Shown one piece after another: positions 27,649 to 35,063 of a stretch of DNA of 64,000 nt. Source of the stretch: Bacillaceae bacterium OF18-1A (GTDB lineage Bacteria > Bacillota > Bacilli > Bacillales > Bacillaceae_G). Under the pieces are notes generated by a model. That model worked only from the letters and a program-made list of their open reading frames with translations. It did no database searches and had not been told where the DNA came from. The first letter of the stretch is position 1. Each line of letters begins with the position of its first letter. The DNA lies in NCBI GenBank assembly GCA_027694045.1, contig JAQEWB010000011.1:17388-81387 (forward strand). Direction: 5' to 3'. The position numbers and the translations under genes are program-made.

Positions 27649-28113
27649 ATGAAGACTACACTTTGGACAGACGATGACTATTTAAAATTATCACCGATTA
27701 ATGACGAACTAGTAAAAAAAGCAGAAGAAGTACTGAACGTAAAGCTTCCGGAATCATACATAAACCTTCTAAAAGAACAAAATGGTGGAACGCTGCGCCT
27801 TGATGCTCATCCTACTTCAGAGCCAAATTCTTGGGCGGACGATCATGTTAATGTTTCTGGCTTATTTGGCATTTCTTTTGATGAAAATGAATCTAGTATT
27901 TTAGAAAGCCACTATTTAATTCGAGAATGGGAAATGCCTGAAAATCTCGTACTTTTATCTGGAGACGGACATACGTGGATTGCATTAGACTATCGAAATG
28001 TTGCTGAAAATCCTCCAGTTATATTTATCGATAATGAGTTTGAGAAAATTATTGAATTAGCACCTAACTTTGAAAGCTTCTTACAAAACTTAACGACATA
28101 TGACGAAGAGTAA
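27649..28113 (+). CDS. SMI1/KNR4 (SUKH) family protein
   Basis: A 154-residue SUKH-1 protein. The family signature is clear: a helix ELVKKAEEVLNVKLPESYINLLKEQNGG, then VSGLFGIS, PENLVLLSGDGHTWIALDYR and the FIDNEFEKIIELAPNFESFL end. Usually such proteins are immunity partners of contact-dependent or polymorphic toxins, or orphan copies. GAGGTG lies upstream of the ATG. It is divergent from the preceding SUKH-like/beta-propeller pair. Confidence 0.88.
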   Translation: MKTTLWTDDDYLKLSPINDELVKKAEEVLNVKLPESYINLLKEQNGGTLRLDAHPTSEPNSWADDHVNVSGLFGISFDENESSILESHYLIREWEMPENLVLLSGDGHTWIALDYRNVAENPPVIFIDNEFEKIIELAPNFESFLQNLTTYDEE

Positions 28114-28257
28114 GCCCCACTCTAAAAAGGGGCAGGATTTCATTATAAATTTACATATTTCTTTAAAACCAATCGACTTTAAGAAAAAAAGACATACCTT
28201 CTTTAGATTAGTAGTATGTCAAAAATTGATAGATTTATTGCAATCGCCCCGAGGTTT

Positions 28258-28917
28258 TTACACACTGAAATTCTTTTTAAGCTTCTTATATTTTCTATAT
28301 GAACGTCTAACAATGTCCAACATGAAATACGGTATTTTAACAGAGAAAGGCAATTTATAAATGAAAGGCAAGTAAAAAATAAAATATGCCTTTTCTAAGT
28401 CTCTCCACTTACTATCCTCTTTTGTTTTTAAGAAGTCAGATACATCAACTACATATCCTCTTCCGTTTTCCATCATCACATTTTTCCCATGAACATCACA
28501 AGGAATTAATCCTTTTCCCCTTGCATACTCTAAAGCTTCATTGATATCGAGGATTACTTGCTTAGGAATTTTAATTCCCTTATGAAGTGCATCGTATAAA
28601 GTAATTTCTTTTAAACGTTTCAATACTATGAAATTTTCTCCTTTATATATAAGCTTCGAATAAGAAGGGTGGTTTCCAATTCTTCGGTATACTTCTGACT
28701 CATTTTCAATCCCTTCTCCTTTTCGCGCGTACACTTTCACTACCCAATTTCTGTATTCTTTATGCATAAATACTGCAGCATAATTACCTGTTCCTAAACA
28801 TTTCCAAAGTCTAGGAATATCTTTAACTACTACAGGATCGAATTCACTCTCACTTCTTATGCTTACCTCTTTTAATAATTCATCCTTTATCAAGCCCACA
28901 AAACTATTTATACTCAT
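28258..28917 (-). CDS. Small protein-kinase-like protein
   Basis: A 219-residue compact kinase-fold protein. The glycine-rich loop GTGNYAAVF, the ATP lysine in WVVKVYA, a helix-C glutamate (NESEVYRRI), the catalytic loop LIPCDVHGKNVMM (Asp and Asn as in APH/Rio-like kinases) and VVDVSDFL in place of DFG are present. The C-lobe is short. Similar to Bacillus YrzF-like serine/threonine kinases; substrate unknown. GGAG lies 8 bases before the ATG at 28917; an ATG at 28920 and a GTG at 28926 are alternatives. Confidence 0.75.
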   Translation of the reverse strand: MSINSFVGLIKDELLKEVSIRSESEFDPVVVKDIPRLWKCLGTGNYAAVFMHKEYRNWVVKVYARKGEGIENESEVYRRIGNHPSYSKLIYKGENFIVLKRLKEITLYDALHKGIKIPKQVILDINEALEYARGKGLIPCDVHGKNVMMENGRGYVVDVSDFLKTKEDSKWRDLEKAYFIFYLPFIYKLPFSVKIPYFMLDIVRRSYRKYKKLKKNFSV

Positions 28918-28926
28918 CATTTCCAC

Positions 28927-29360
28927 TCCATTTTCGCTAAAAGGGGTCCCATCTACATTTTAACGAATGTTGATGCTAACTCAATTACTATCTTAACAAA
29001 TTAAAATTTTGTTTCTCTATCCTCATACTGTTTGGCAAGTTTATAAAATGAAAAACGTTTAATATCATACTTGTTCATAGCTCTTACTGCTGTAATTGCA
29101 CCCGTTTTCTGATAAGGACAATTCCGGTATGGAGATGATTTGGTGTTCACTCAATCCATCTCCCGCAGCTTATAACGGGCCAATTACAAATAAAAGAAAA
29201 CATCTCCATATCCGATTGTATTCTACAAACGAGAATAGAATTTATCAACATAAAAAAAAATTATCGATTGCACAATGTTTCACATGAAACTATTCGTATT
29301 CCGGATTATCTTTCCTCTACACAATACTTGTAAAGCCTTTACTAACTGCTACAAATTATA
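28927..29360. other. 430-base non-coding stretch with a long inverted repeat and a parS-like site
   Basis: No reading frame here has a ribosome binding site. CGGTATGGAGATG (29125-29137) faces CATCTCCATATCCG (29201-29214) as a bulged inverted repeat, with a small CCCG/CGGG hairpin between. TGTTTCACATGAAACT at 29276-29291 is two mismatches from the parS consensus. Confidence 0.5.
29276..29291. promoter_or_regulatory. parS-like site
   Basis: TGTTTCACATGAAACT matches the Spo0J/ParB target TGTTNCACGTGAAACA at all but two positions. Functional parS sites in Bacillus tolerate one or two mismatches, mostly near the origin. Binding is not shown. Confidence 0.35.
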
Positions 29361-29388
29361 AAAAGACGCCTTTTCAAAAAGGCGTCTT
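29361..29388 (-). terminator. Terminator after the adenylyltransferase gene
   Basis: AAGACGCCTTTT pairs with AAAAGGCGTCTT almost without loop; TTTTTAT follows on the minus strand. Confidence 0.85.
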
Positions 29389-29390
29389 CC

Positions 29391-30185
29391 CTACCACTTC
29401 CCCCTGCACTCCTCAATCAAACTAAGCAAATATTTCCTCGTCATATCCGCCCTTCTCCAAATAGAGAGTTTCTTCTTTCCATTTGGATTTTGCTTCATTC
29501 GCTCTACTTCTTTTAATAGTGGCTCCCATTCTTTCGCTGAACGTTCTAATAAGTATTGCAATCCTTTATCTTTTGAAACAATTGTTTTATGTTCTAGTGT
29601 ATACAAAATACGCCCCATCGTAACGACGGCTGACTCTATCCATTCTTCTATGAAAAATAAATAAGGACGATTCGCTTTTTCACTCCAGTAATGTTCTACG
29701 TTATATTTCATCGTATTTACTACATCGTCCCATTTTACTTGAAACGGAAGGTCCTCAGCTTCTCGTCCGATCACTGTAATGCCTTCGTTTTTCAAAGTCC
29801 ACCATGTAACCGCATTAATGTCCCAGTAACCGATATTCGCTTTTCCTTCTGCACAATATACGTATTCGTTCATTTCATCATTGTATTTCCCTACATCAGC
29901 AAGCGGAATATACATACCGTCCATCCTTTTACCTAGCGTACTATCACCAAGTTTTCTATGCAAATCTATAATTTGTAGTTTTTCAGCTTCATTCACGGAA
30001 TCATTTATGACTGTAACAAAATCAACATCGCTCGTTTCTATATGAAATGCCCCTAGCGCGATTGATCCGTAAACGTATACCCCAACTATTTTCTCGTCCG
30101 AAAAAATTTCTTGTAGCCCTACTATGTACTGCTCCATTAACTGTTGCACTTCCGTTGGCAACGCCTGCTTTACTCTATTTTCCAC
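29391..30185 (-). CDS. AadA/ANT(9)-like nucleotidyltransferase
   Basis: A 264-residue protein with the nucleotidyltransferase motif YGSIALGAFHIETSDVDFVTV (GS-x10-D-x-D) near residue 50 and a C-terminal helical DUF4111 domain (VVTMGRILYTLEHKTIVSKDKG). It resembles aminoglycoside adenylyltransferases such as ANT(9)/AadA; chromosomal B. cereus-group copies are common and whether it gives spectinomycin or streptomycin resistance is not known. Start: GTG at 30185, 6 bases after GGAGGG. Upstream in-frame codons lie in the next gene's terminator. Confidence 0.82.
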   Translation of the reverse strand: MENRVKQALPTEVQQLMEQYIVGLQEIFSDEKIVGVYVYGSIALGAFHIETSDVDFVTVINDSVNEAEKLQIIDLHRKLGDSTLGKRMDGMYIPLADVGKYNDEMNEYVYCAEGKANIGYWDINAVTWWTLKNEGITVIGREAEDLPFQVKWDDVVNTMKYNVEHYWSEKANRPYLFFIEEWIESAVVTMGRILYTLEHKTIVSKDKGLQYLLERSAKEWEPLLKEVERMKQNPNGKKKLSIWRRADMTRKYLLSLIEECRGKW

Positions 30186-30199
30186 ATCTATCCCTCCAT

Positions 30200-30230
30200 T
30201 AAAAAAAGCCTTCGCAATTCGCAAAGGCTT
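30200..30230 (-). terminator. Terminator after yuzD
   Basis: AAGCCTTTGC pairs with GCGAAGGCTT (one mismatch) around AATT on the minus strand and is followed by TTTTT. Confidence 0.82.
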
Positions 30231-30237
30231 CTTGATT

Positions 30238-30546
30238 TTATAAATACTTCTCGATTTCTTCGTAAACATCCTTCAAACGAGGATTTCCTTCTCCAACAAT
30301 TTCACCATTCACAAGAACGACTGGATAAAATAAATCTTCCTCCACTACGCGCTCTGCGAATGCTTTTTTATCTTCATCTTCTTGTTCTTCTTGAAAATCA
30401 ATATACTCGAAATTAAATTTATTTTCTTGTCCTTCATATTTACGACCAATCGCCGCTTGTAACCACTCAAACGTTTCTGTTGAAGATGGCATTCCAACGC
30501 AACTCGCACAAATTACTTTCGTCCCATACACTTGCACATTAACCAT
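30238..30546 (-). CDS. yuzD: YuzD-family thioredoxin-fold protein
   Basis: A 102-residue DUF1462 protein with a thioredoxin-like fold. An N-terminal strand VNVQVYGTKVICASCVGMPSS carries the CxxC-type CASC motif; later PVVLVNGEIVGEGNPRLKDVYEEIEKYL is the cis-Pro/C-terminal part. It is divergent from the NfuA-like yutI, suggesting a link to Fe-S handling. GGGGGAG lies 6 bases before the ATG at 30546. Confidence 0.88.
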   Translation of the reverse strand: MVNVQVYGTKVICASCVGMPSSTETFEWLQAAIGRKYEGQENKFNFEYIDFQEEQEDEDKKAFAERVVEEDLFYPVVLVNGEIVGEGNPRLKDVYEEIEKYL

Positions 30547-30741
30547 TTCTTCTCCCCCACTTCTTGCTCTAACAGTATATTCAGATGTCTTATTACATAA
30601 GCACATCATTTTACAAACTTATTCCATACCCCTATACTGAAAAAACACGATACAAGATTTCGACAATAAAACAAGAAGAGAAAAAATAGATTTTCCCCTC
30701 TATCTTGATTATAATAAAACTGATGAAAGGAGTCGATAAAA

Positions 30742-30978
30742 ATGGAAAACCCACATATGCAAGAACAAGTATTAGAAGTATTAGATAAATTACGTCCATT
30801 CTTACTTCGCGATGGCGGAGACGTTGAATTAGTAGACATTGAAGAAGGTATCGTAAAACTACGCCTTATGGGTGCATGCGGAAGCTGCCCAAGTTCTACA
30901 ATCACACTAAAAGCTGGTATCGAACGCGCTTTACTTGAAGAAGTACCAGGCGTTATCGAAGTAGAACAAGTATTTTAA
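30742..30978 (+). CDS. yutI: NifU C-terminal-like Fe-S scaffold (YutI)
   Basis: A 78-residue NifU/NfuA C-terminal domain protein. The cluster-binding CxxC lies in [15 protein letters not shown] and the domain opener [20 protein letters not shown] is typical. It probably carries or stores Fe-S clusters in the cytosol. AAAGGAG precedes the ATG. Divergent from yuzD. Followed by a dispersed repeat. Confidence 0.95.
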   Translation: MENPHMQEQVLEVLDKLRPFLLRDGGDVELVDIEEGIVKLRLMGACGSCPSSTITLKAGIERALLEEVPGVIEVEQVF

Positions 30979-30980
30979 TC

Positions 30981-31098
30981 TAAAAGCGGAAGCGGCTCGT
31001 TCAGAACAGGAGGTCATTGGAGCTCCTGACGAAGAGGCGCTTTTTGCCTCACAGGAAGGCGCGAAATGGCCGACTGTTCTAGCCGCTGGGGCTAGATA
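30981..31098 (+). repeat. Dispersed structured repeat, family B, full copy
   Basis: AAAAGCGGAAGCGGCTCGTT begins and TTCTAGCCGCTGGGGCTAG ends a ~118-base element with internal palindromes (GGAGCTCC-type, AGGCGCTTTTTGCCT). Related copies lie at 50127-50240 (inverted), 59210-59275 (deleted) and 60917-61030. A 5' fragment of another copy follows at 31103-31139. Confidence 0.85.
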
Positions 31099-31102
31099 TT
31101 AA

Positions 31103-31139
31103 TTAAAAGCGGAAGCGGCTCGTTCAAAATCGCTTCCTA
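31103..31139 (+). repeat. 5' fragment of family B repeat
   Basis: AAAAGCGGAAGCGGCTCGTT repeats the start of the copy 120 bases upstream, then diverges into a terminator. Confidence 0.8.
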
Positions 31140-31169
31140 AAAAAGAGACCAAAATTGGTCTCTTTTTTT
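31139..31169 (+). terminator. Terminator after yutI and repeats
   Basis: AAAAAGAGACCAA pairs with TTGGTCTCTTTTT around AA. Confidence 0.85.
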
Positions 31170-31296
31170 ATTCACATAACCATTCCGATTTAACATCATA
31201 AAACAAAATTGGAAATCCCTCTCAAAAAATGCGATAATTGATACTATATAGTGAATCGTTCACACATATAAAGTAAAAAACATAGGGGGACGACAC

Positions 31297-31512
31297 ATGC
31301 CAAAAATGGGGAACACTTTTTTAACAATTCAAGAACTAGAGAAGAAAAAAGAGTATTTATTAGACCTTTCATCCGTTATACCGACATGGAATGCGAGCTA
31401 TCAATTTTTATTTAAAGAAATCCAGCAAGAATTATTGAGTAAAGTAAATGAAAAAATCGAAAGACATCAATTCATTTTAAATATATGTGCAGATCAACAG
31501 GTAGGGGCATAA
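31297..31512 (+). CDS. Small hypothetical protein
   Basis: A 71-residue, mostly helical protein (FLTIQELEKKKEYLLDL, LFKEIQQELLSKVNEKIERHQFILNI) of no family I recognise. AGGGGGA lies 6 bases before the ATG, and a perfect terminator follows 24 bases after the stop, so it is probably a genuine single gene. Confidence 0.65.
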   Translation: MPKMGNTFLTIQELEKKKEYLLDLSSVIPTWNASYQFLFKEIQQELLSKVNEKIERHQFILNICADQQVGA

Positions 31513-31535
31513 TGTATTACATACAATTGTAGTAT

Positions 31536-31565
31536 AAAAAAGAGACCTCAATCGGTCTCTTTTTT
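31536..31565. terminator. Terminator between the 71-residue gene and yutH
   Basis: AAAAAAGAGACC pairs with GGTCTCTTTTTT around TCAATC; usable from both sides. Confidence 0.9.
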
Positions 31566-31568
31566 ATT

Positions 31569-32570
31569 TTAAGATAGCCAATCTAATTTTCGAATCCCTA
31601 ACTTATCAACTGGTAAACGAAGTGATCCATAAAAATGCTTCATAAATTGCTCAGAGCGGTTCACATCGTGTAAAATTGCTTCTAAGCGATCTCTGTATAT
31701 GCTTTTTTGTTCTTCGTTCACAGTTTGATAGTATCGCTCCACCGTTTCAAAATAGTGTAGCGGGAATAGAAGCCTGGCGAATAATAAGCGCCAACCAAAT
31801 GAGGATAGCGAATAATTCCGTTCATAATCTGTAACAAATTGAACGATTGTTTGCTCCCAGTCTTTCTTTTTTTCTATCGTCATATGACGAATCCATTCTG
31901 CTATATCTCGGCTAGGGTGATCATACACCCAATCAAAAGGAAGTTTTAGACGCTTCGTTTGCTGCCATAATAGAGGTGTAAATCGTTCTTGGCAAATTGT
32001 TGCTGCGTCAGTTATTTGCGGCGTATCATCCAATTCAGTATCGACAACATACTGAATTGCATTTTCTGCAACTCCTAAGTAATACGGGAAGGATTCTATA
32101 AACAATTGATCGAATACATCTGTAGGGTGGTTCATTACTTGTGATTGCCAGAACCTTTCTAATTGATCGAGTCTTTTTTCCCATAATGCTTTCCATTCCC
32201 CAATGCGGCTTAATTGCTCGATTTCTTCTGGAAAGAATGCACCTCGCTTATGAAATATAGAAAGCTCGCTTCCTAATGATATAGCATGTCGTTCTAACGT
32301 ACGCATACCTTTTAATAAGCAGTAATTTTTTTCTTCTATCTCGCTTACATAGTAGCCGTGTATAGTCGGAACGAAAGTCGCTACAGTTATATCCCCTTGC
32401 TGGTTCATATAATCACTGAGCTTTTTCATCTCTACAAGTACTTCTTCCTCCATTTCTCCAATTGGAATAAGTACATAAATTTTGTTGCGAATCCAAAAGC
32501 TTTTATAGGGGCCAAGGGGGATTAATTCTTTAACATGCATGTGATAATGCTCATAAATATGATGAATCAT
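31569..32570 (-). CDS. yutH: Spore coat-associated kinase-like protein YutH
   Basis: A 333-residue protein of the CotS/YutH family, distantly related to aminoglycoside/choline kinases and associated with the spore coat in Bacillus. Recognisable features are KSFWIRNKIYVLIPIGEMEEE, LERHAISLGSELSIFHKRG and the C-terminal FARLLFPLHYFETVERYYQT. Classical catalytic motifs are eroded (no HxDxxxxN), as in other YutH. The ATG at 32570 has AGG about 11 bases upstream; a GTG at 32582 is possible but has no space for a site. Confidence 0.82.
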   Translation of the reverse strand: MIHHIYEHYHMHVKELIPLGPYKSFWIRNKIYVLIPIGEMEEEVLVEMKKLSDYMNQQGDITVATFVPTIHGYYVSEIEEKNYCLLKGMRTLERHAISLGSELSIFHKRGAFFPEEIEQLSRIGEWKALWEKRLDQLERFWQSQVMNHPTDVFDQLFIESFPYYLGVAENAIQYVVDTELDDTPQITDAATICQERFTPLLWQQTKRLKLPFDWVYDHPSRDIAEWIRHMTIEKKKDWEQTIVQFVTDYERNYSLSSFGWRLLFARLLFPLHYFETVERYYQTVNEEQKSIYRDRLEAILHDVNRSEQFMKHFYGSLRLPVDKLGIRKLDWLS

Positions 32571-32689
32571 CGCAGTCGCCACCTATGGTTTTTCTTTATA
32601 TATATGAGCTTGTGCTCGCCTTTCATTCCTATGCACATGATAAAGCAATGTAACGTATACAATACTAAAAAGAAAAAAAGGTGATAAAC

Positions 32690-33181
32690 ATGAAAGAATC
32701 CAATCAACTACAAGAAAGAGCATTACAACTATTACAAGAGCGTGGTGTAACCATTGACGACATTGCTGACCTTGTTTATTTTCTTCAAAAAAAATACCAT
32801 ACAAATTTAGAGATGTCAGAATGCCGTTATAACGTTGAACGCGTACTATCAAAACGCGAAGTACAAAATGCACTGATTACAGGCATTGAACTTGATGTCC
32901 TCGCTGAAAAAGGTATGTTAAGTGAACCATTACAAGATATCGTAAAACGTGATGAAGGCTTATACGGAATTGATGAAGTTATCGCACTTTCTATCGTTAA
33001 CGTGTACGGCTCTATCGGTTTCACGAACTTTGGATATATCGATAAATTAAAACCAGGCATTTTAGAATACTTAAATGATAAATCATCTGGAAAAGTGCAT
33101 ACATTCCTCGATGATATTGTTGGCGGAATTGCTGCCGCTGCTTCAAGCCGTTTAGCGCACCGAGCTGAGCACACAGAATAA
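32690..33181 (+). CDS. yutG: Phosphatidylglycerophosphatase A-like protein YutG
   Basis: A 163-residue member of the PgpA family without the usual membrane segments. The conserved GIDEVIALSIVNVYGSIGFTNFGYIDK stretch with the acidic D-E and the late FLDDIVGGIAAAASSRLAHR (DDxxGG) are the PgpA-type active-site motifs. In Bacillus YutG a role in phospholipid head-group metabolism is presumed. AAGGTGAT precedes the ATG at 32690. The stop overlaps a mini bcr1 remnant. Confidence 0.85.
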   Translation: MKESNQLQERALQLLQERGVTIDDIADLVYFLQKKYHTNLEMSECRYNVERVLSKREVQNALITGIELDVLAEKGMLSEPLQDIVKRDEGLYGIDEVIALSIVNVYGSIGFTNFGYIDKLKPGILEYLNDKSSGKVHTFLDDIVGGIAAAASSRLAHRAEHTE

Positions 33182-33182
33182 A

Positions 33183-33205
33183 GTGAAACTCCCACAAATA
33201 GCGGG
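33183..33205 (+). repeat. Internally deleted bcr1-like element (ends only)
   Basis: Between ATAAA at 33178-33182 and ATAAA at 33206-33210 lie only 23 bases, GTGAAACTCCC and AAATAGCGGG, which are the two ends of the bcr1-like copies fused. The interior has been lost. It touches the yutG stop codon. Confidence 0.75.
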
Positions 33206-33210
33206 ATAAA

Positions 33211-33251
33211 ATATGAAAGACCGTCAGTTTCATACTGACGGTCTTTCATAT
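33211..33251. terminator. Terminator between yutG and the GNAT gene
   Basis: An 18-bp perfect stem from ATATGAAAGACCGTCAGT to its complement around TTCAT; the GNAT stop codon lies inside it. Confidence 0.88.
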
Positions 33252-33709
33252 TCCATAAGCATAAATTCTCTACCTCGGCTCAAAAATATAGGCCCTTGTT
33301 GAAAACCTATGTTTTTATATAACGTAATCGCTCTCGTATTAAACGTTGCTACACTCAGTCGAAACACTTTCGAATTAAATTCTTTTGCCGCGAACTCGAT
33401 TCCAGCTTGAAAAAACATTTCCCCCATTCTTTTCCCTGTTAACGTTGGCTTCATTCCAAGCCCGATATCAATTACACCTTCTCCTTCATATAAATTAGCA
33501 TCTCTTCCCCCTGGTACTTGTGCATTTTCTCCAAAACAGAAATATCCGATAAGCTCTCCGTTATGATCACAACAGCCGTAATACGTCCCATCTAATAGCT
33601 CTTCTATTACTTCGTCCTCTCCTGAAAAGCTATATAAATTATATGGTTCTTCATACGTCCACCTACTTATCTCACTCGCTTCTTCTACCGTTAACTTATG
33701 TATATCCAT
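33230..33709 (-). CDS. GNAT acetyltransferase
   Basis: A 159-residue GNAT. The acetyl-CoA binding strand-loop MKPTLTGKRMGEMFFQAGIEFA (Q/RxxGxG/A-like variant) and the later FRLSVATFNTRAITLYKNIGFQ are characteristic. Substrate unknown. AGGGGAG lies just upstream of the ATG. It is convergent with yutG across a terminator. Confidence 0.87.
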   Translation of the reverse strand: MDIHKLTVEEASEISRWTYEEPYNLYSFSGEDEVIEELLDGTYYGCCDHNGELIGYFCFGENAQVPGGRDANLYEGEGVIDIGLGMKPTLTGKRMGEMFFQAGIEFAAKEFNSKVFRLSVATFNTRAITLYKNIGFQQGPIFLSRGREFMLMEYERPSV

Positions 33710-33925
33710 CCTGCTCTCCCCTTATTAAATATCCTGTATATACTCATTCATTTTTCACATTTCATTTCCCTCTAATTGAAATATGCATAATTGCATACGT
33801 ACACCTACGACATACATGATACAATTTACTCGAATCGCTGTCGCTACACTTTTGATCAAAGAAAAGACGGTAAACGGGTATTACCTCCTTTTCAAATGCA
33901 AGCAATTGACACATTTTGTCATCAG

Positions 33926-33952
33926 AAAAGACACTCTATTGAGTGTCTTTTT
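33926..33952 (+). terminator. Orphan terminator-like hairpin
   Basis: AAAAGACACTC pairs with GAGTGTCTTTT around TATT and a T run follows. No gene with a ribosome binding site precedes it on this strand. Confidence 0.75.
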
Positions 33953-34060
33953 TCTATCCTTCAAAGGGACTTACTCATTTCAAAAACAAACGCATAAAAT
34001 GATGTAACTCTTTACACGCATAATCCCTCTCTAAAAATTATGAAATAAATTCAAAACAAA

Positions 34061-34088
34061 AAAAGCACTCCAGCTAGAGTGCTTTTTA
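34061..34088. terminator. Second orphan terminator
   Basis: AAAAAGCACTC pairs with GAGTGCTTTTT around CAGCTA, only 10 bases before the ribosome binding site of the 28-residue peptide gene. Confidence 0.8.
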
Positions 34089-34112
34089 CTTTCAAACAAG
34101 GAGGTTACATAT

Positions 34113-34199
34113 ATGGATAGTACTCTCGTATTTAACTTTGGCATTGGTATTGTCATTATTTTATTCGTGTTCTTTGTTCTTTGTATGAGCGGAGTATAG
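34113..34199 (+). CDS. 28-residue single-span membrane peptide
   Basis: ATG at 34113 follows an ideal AAGGAGG by 8 bases. The product, beginning MDSTLVFNFGIGIV and ending FVLCMSGV, is almost entirely one hydrophobic helix. Bacillus makes several such peptides (YjcZ-like and others); I do not recognise this family. As with the Spo0E-like gene, a terminator-like hairpin lies directly upstream of the ribosome binding site. Confidence 0.7.
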   Translation: MDSTLVFNFGIGIVIILFVFFVLCMSGV

Positions 34200-34386
34200 A
34201 AGGCTTTTATGCTGATAACCCTTTCTATACATTTACTTTAAAATAAACCTCTACTATTTTGTATTTTTTGTCGCATACTAACATTCGTCTCTCCTATCAA
34301 AAAATTGACTATCATAAGAGAAGTAATCATAATAGTTACACAAATACAAAAAACTACTCACATATCCACAAATAGGAGGTAGAACA

Positions 34387-34968
34387 ATGAAACATGTAAT
34401 CGTTTATGCACACCCAAATACAGAAAGCTTCAACCATGCGATTTTAGAAACGGTAAAAAGTGAATTAGCAGAAAAAGGTCATGAAGTACGCGTTCGTGAT
34501 TTATATGAATTACACTTCAATCCAGTATTAGGTGCTTCCGATTTCATCTCATTTTCTCAAGGAAACACACCAGCAGATATTAAAGAAGAGCAAGACCATA
34601 TCTCTTGGGCTGATAGCATTACATTCATTTACCCCGTTTGGTGGGCAGGACTTCCTGCTATTTTGAAAGGATACGTTGATCGTGTATTTAGCCACGGATT
34701 CGCTTATGCTTACGGTGCAAATGGCATTGAAAAGTTATTAAGCGGTAAAAAAGGATTGTTATTATCCACAATGGGTAATACGAAAGAAGCATACATAGCA
34801 GGCGGTATGTTTGATGCAATGAAGAAAACAGCGGATGTTGGTATTTTTGAATTTACAGGCATTGAAACACTTGAGCATACATTCTATACAAGCGTTCCTT
34901 CTGTGGATAACGATGTGCGTAAACAATATCTTGAAGAGGTTAAAGATGTTGTGAATCGTGCGTTCTAA
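34387..34968 (+). CDS. Flavodoxin-fold NAD(P)H oxidoreductase
   Basis: A 193-residue quinone-reductase-like flavoprotein (KefF/MdaB/NQO group). FMN phosphate loop VYAHPNTESFNHAIL at the N terminus, FIYPVWWAGLPAILKGYVDRVF in the middle and TMGNTKEAY are the family hallmarks. It probably reduces quinones or azo compounds by two electrons. AGGAGG precedes the ATG by 8 bases. A 41-bp-type repeat follows immediately. Confidence 0.9.
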   Translation: MKHVIVYAHPNTESFNHAILETVKSELAEKGHEVRVRDLYELHFNPVLGASDFISFSQGNTPADIKEEQDHISWADSITFIYPVWWAGLPAILKGYVDRVFSHGFAYAYGANGIEKLLSGKKGLLLSTMGNTKEAYIAGGMFDAMKKTADVGIFEFTGIETLEHTFYTSVPSVDNDVRKQYLEEVKDVVNRAF

Positions 34969-34971
34969 ATA

Positions 34972-35003
34972 AAATTATATCAGCGATTCTCTAAATATAT
35001 CGA
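34972..35003 (+). repeat. Single copy of the AAATTATATCGGCGATT repeat family
   Basis: AAATTATATCAGCGATTCTC then ATATATCGA match one unit of the tandem repeats at 23.6 kb. Confidence 0.75.
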
Positions 35004-35026
35004 CAATAGTCACAGCCGGGTTAAAA

Positions 35027-35061
35027 AAGAAAGCTGTTCCAAACTCTGGAACAGCTTTCTT
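35027..35061. terminator. Terminator between the oxidoreductase and yutF
   Basis: AAGAAAGCTGTTCC pairs perfectly with GGAACAGCTTTCTT around a 7-base loop. Confidence 0.9.
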
Positions 35062-35063
35062 CA

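Larger units (their letters stand above)
33710..34112. other. Intergenic stretch with two terminator-like hairpins
   Basis: About 400 bases without a supported gene. AAAAGACACTC/GAGTGTCTTTT (33926-33952) and AAAAAGCACTC/GAGTGCTTTTT (34061-34088) are two strong hairpins without an evident upstream plus-strand gene, so a short untranslated transcript between 33.75 and 33.95 kb is possible. Confidence 0.45.

Noticed and set aside
29096..29287. A 63-codon plus-strand frame in the gap after the kinase-like gene
   Set aside because: No ribosome binding site and it overlaps a long inverted repeat; no recognisable motif.
33783..34007. Two overlapping frames of about 70 codons on the plus strand
   Set aside because: Neither has a ribosome binding site, both run through a strong terminator hairpin, and their composition is not protein-like.
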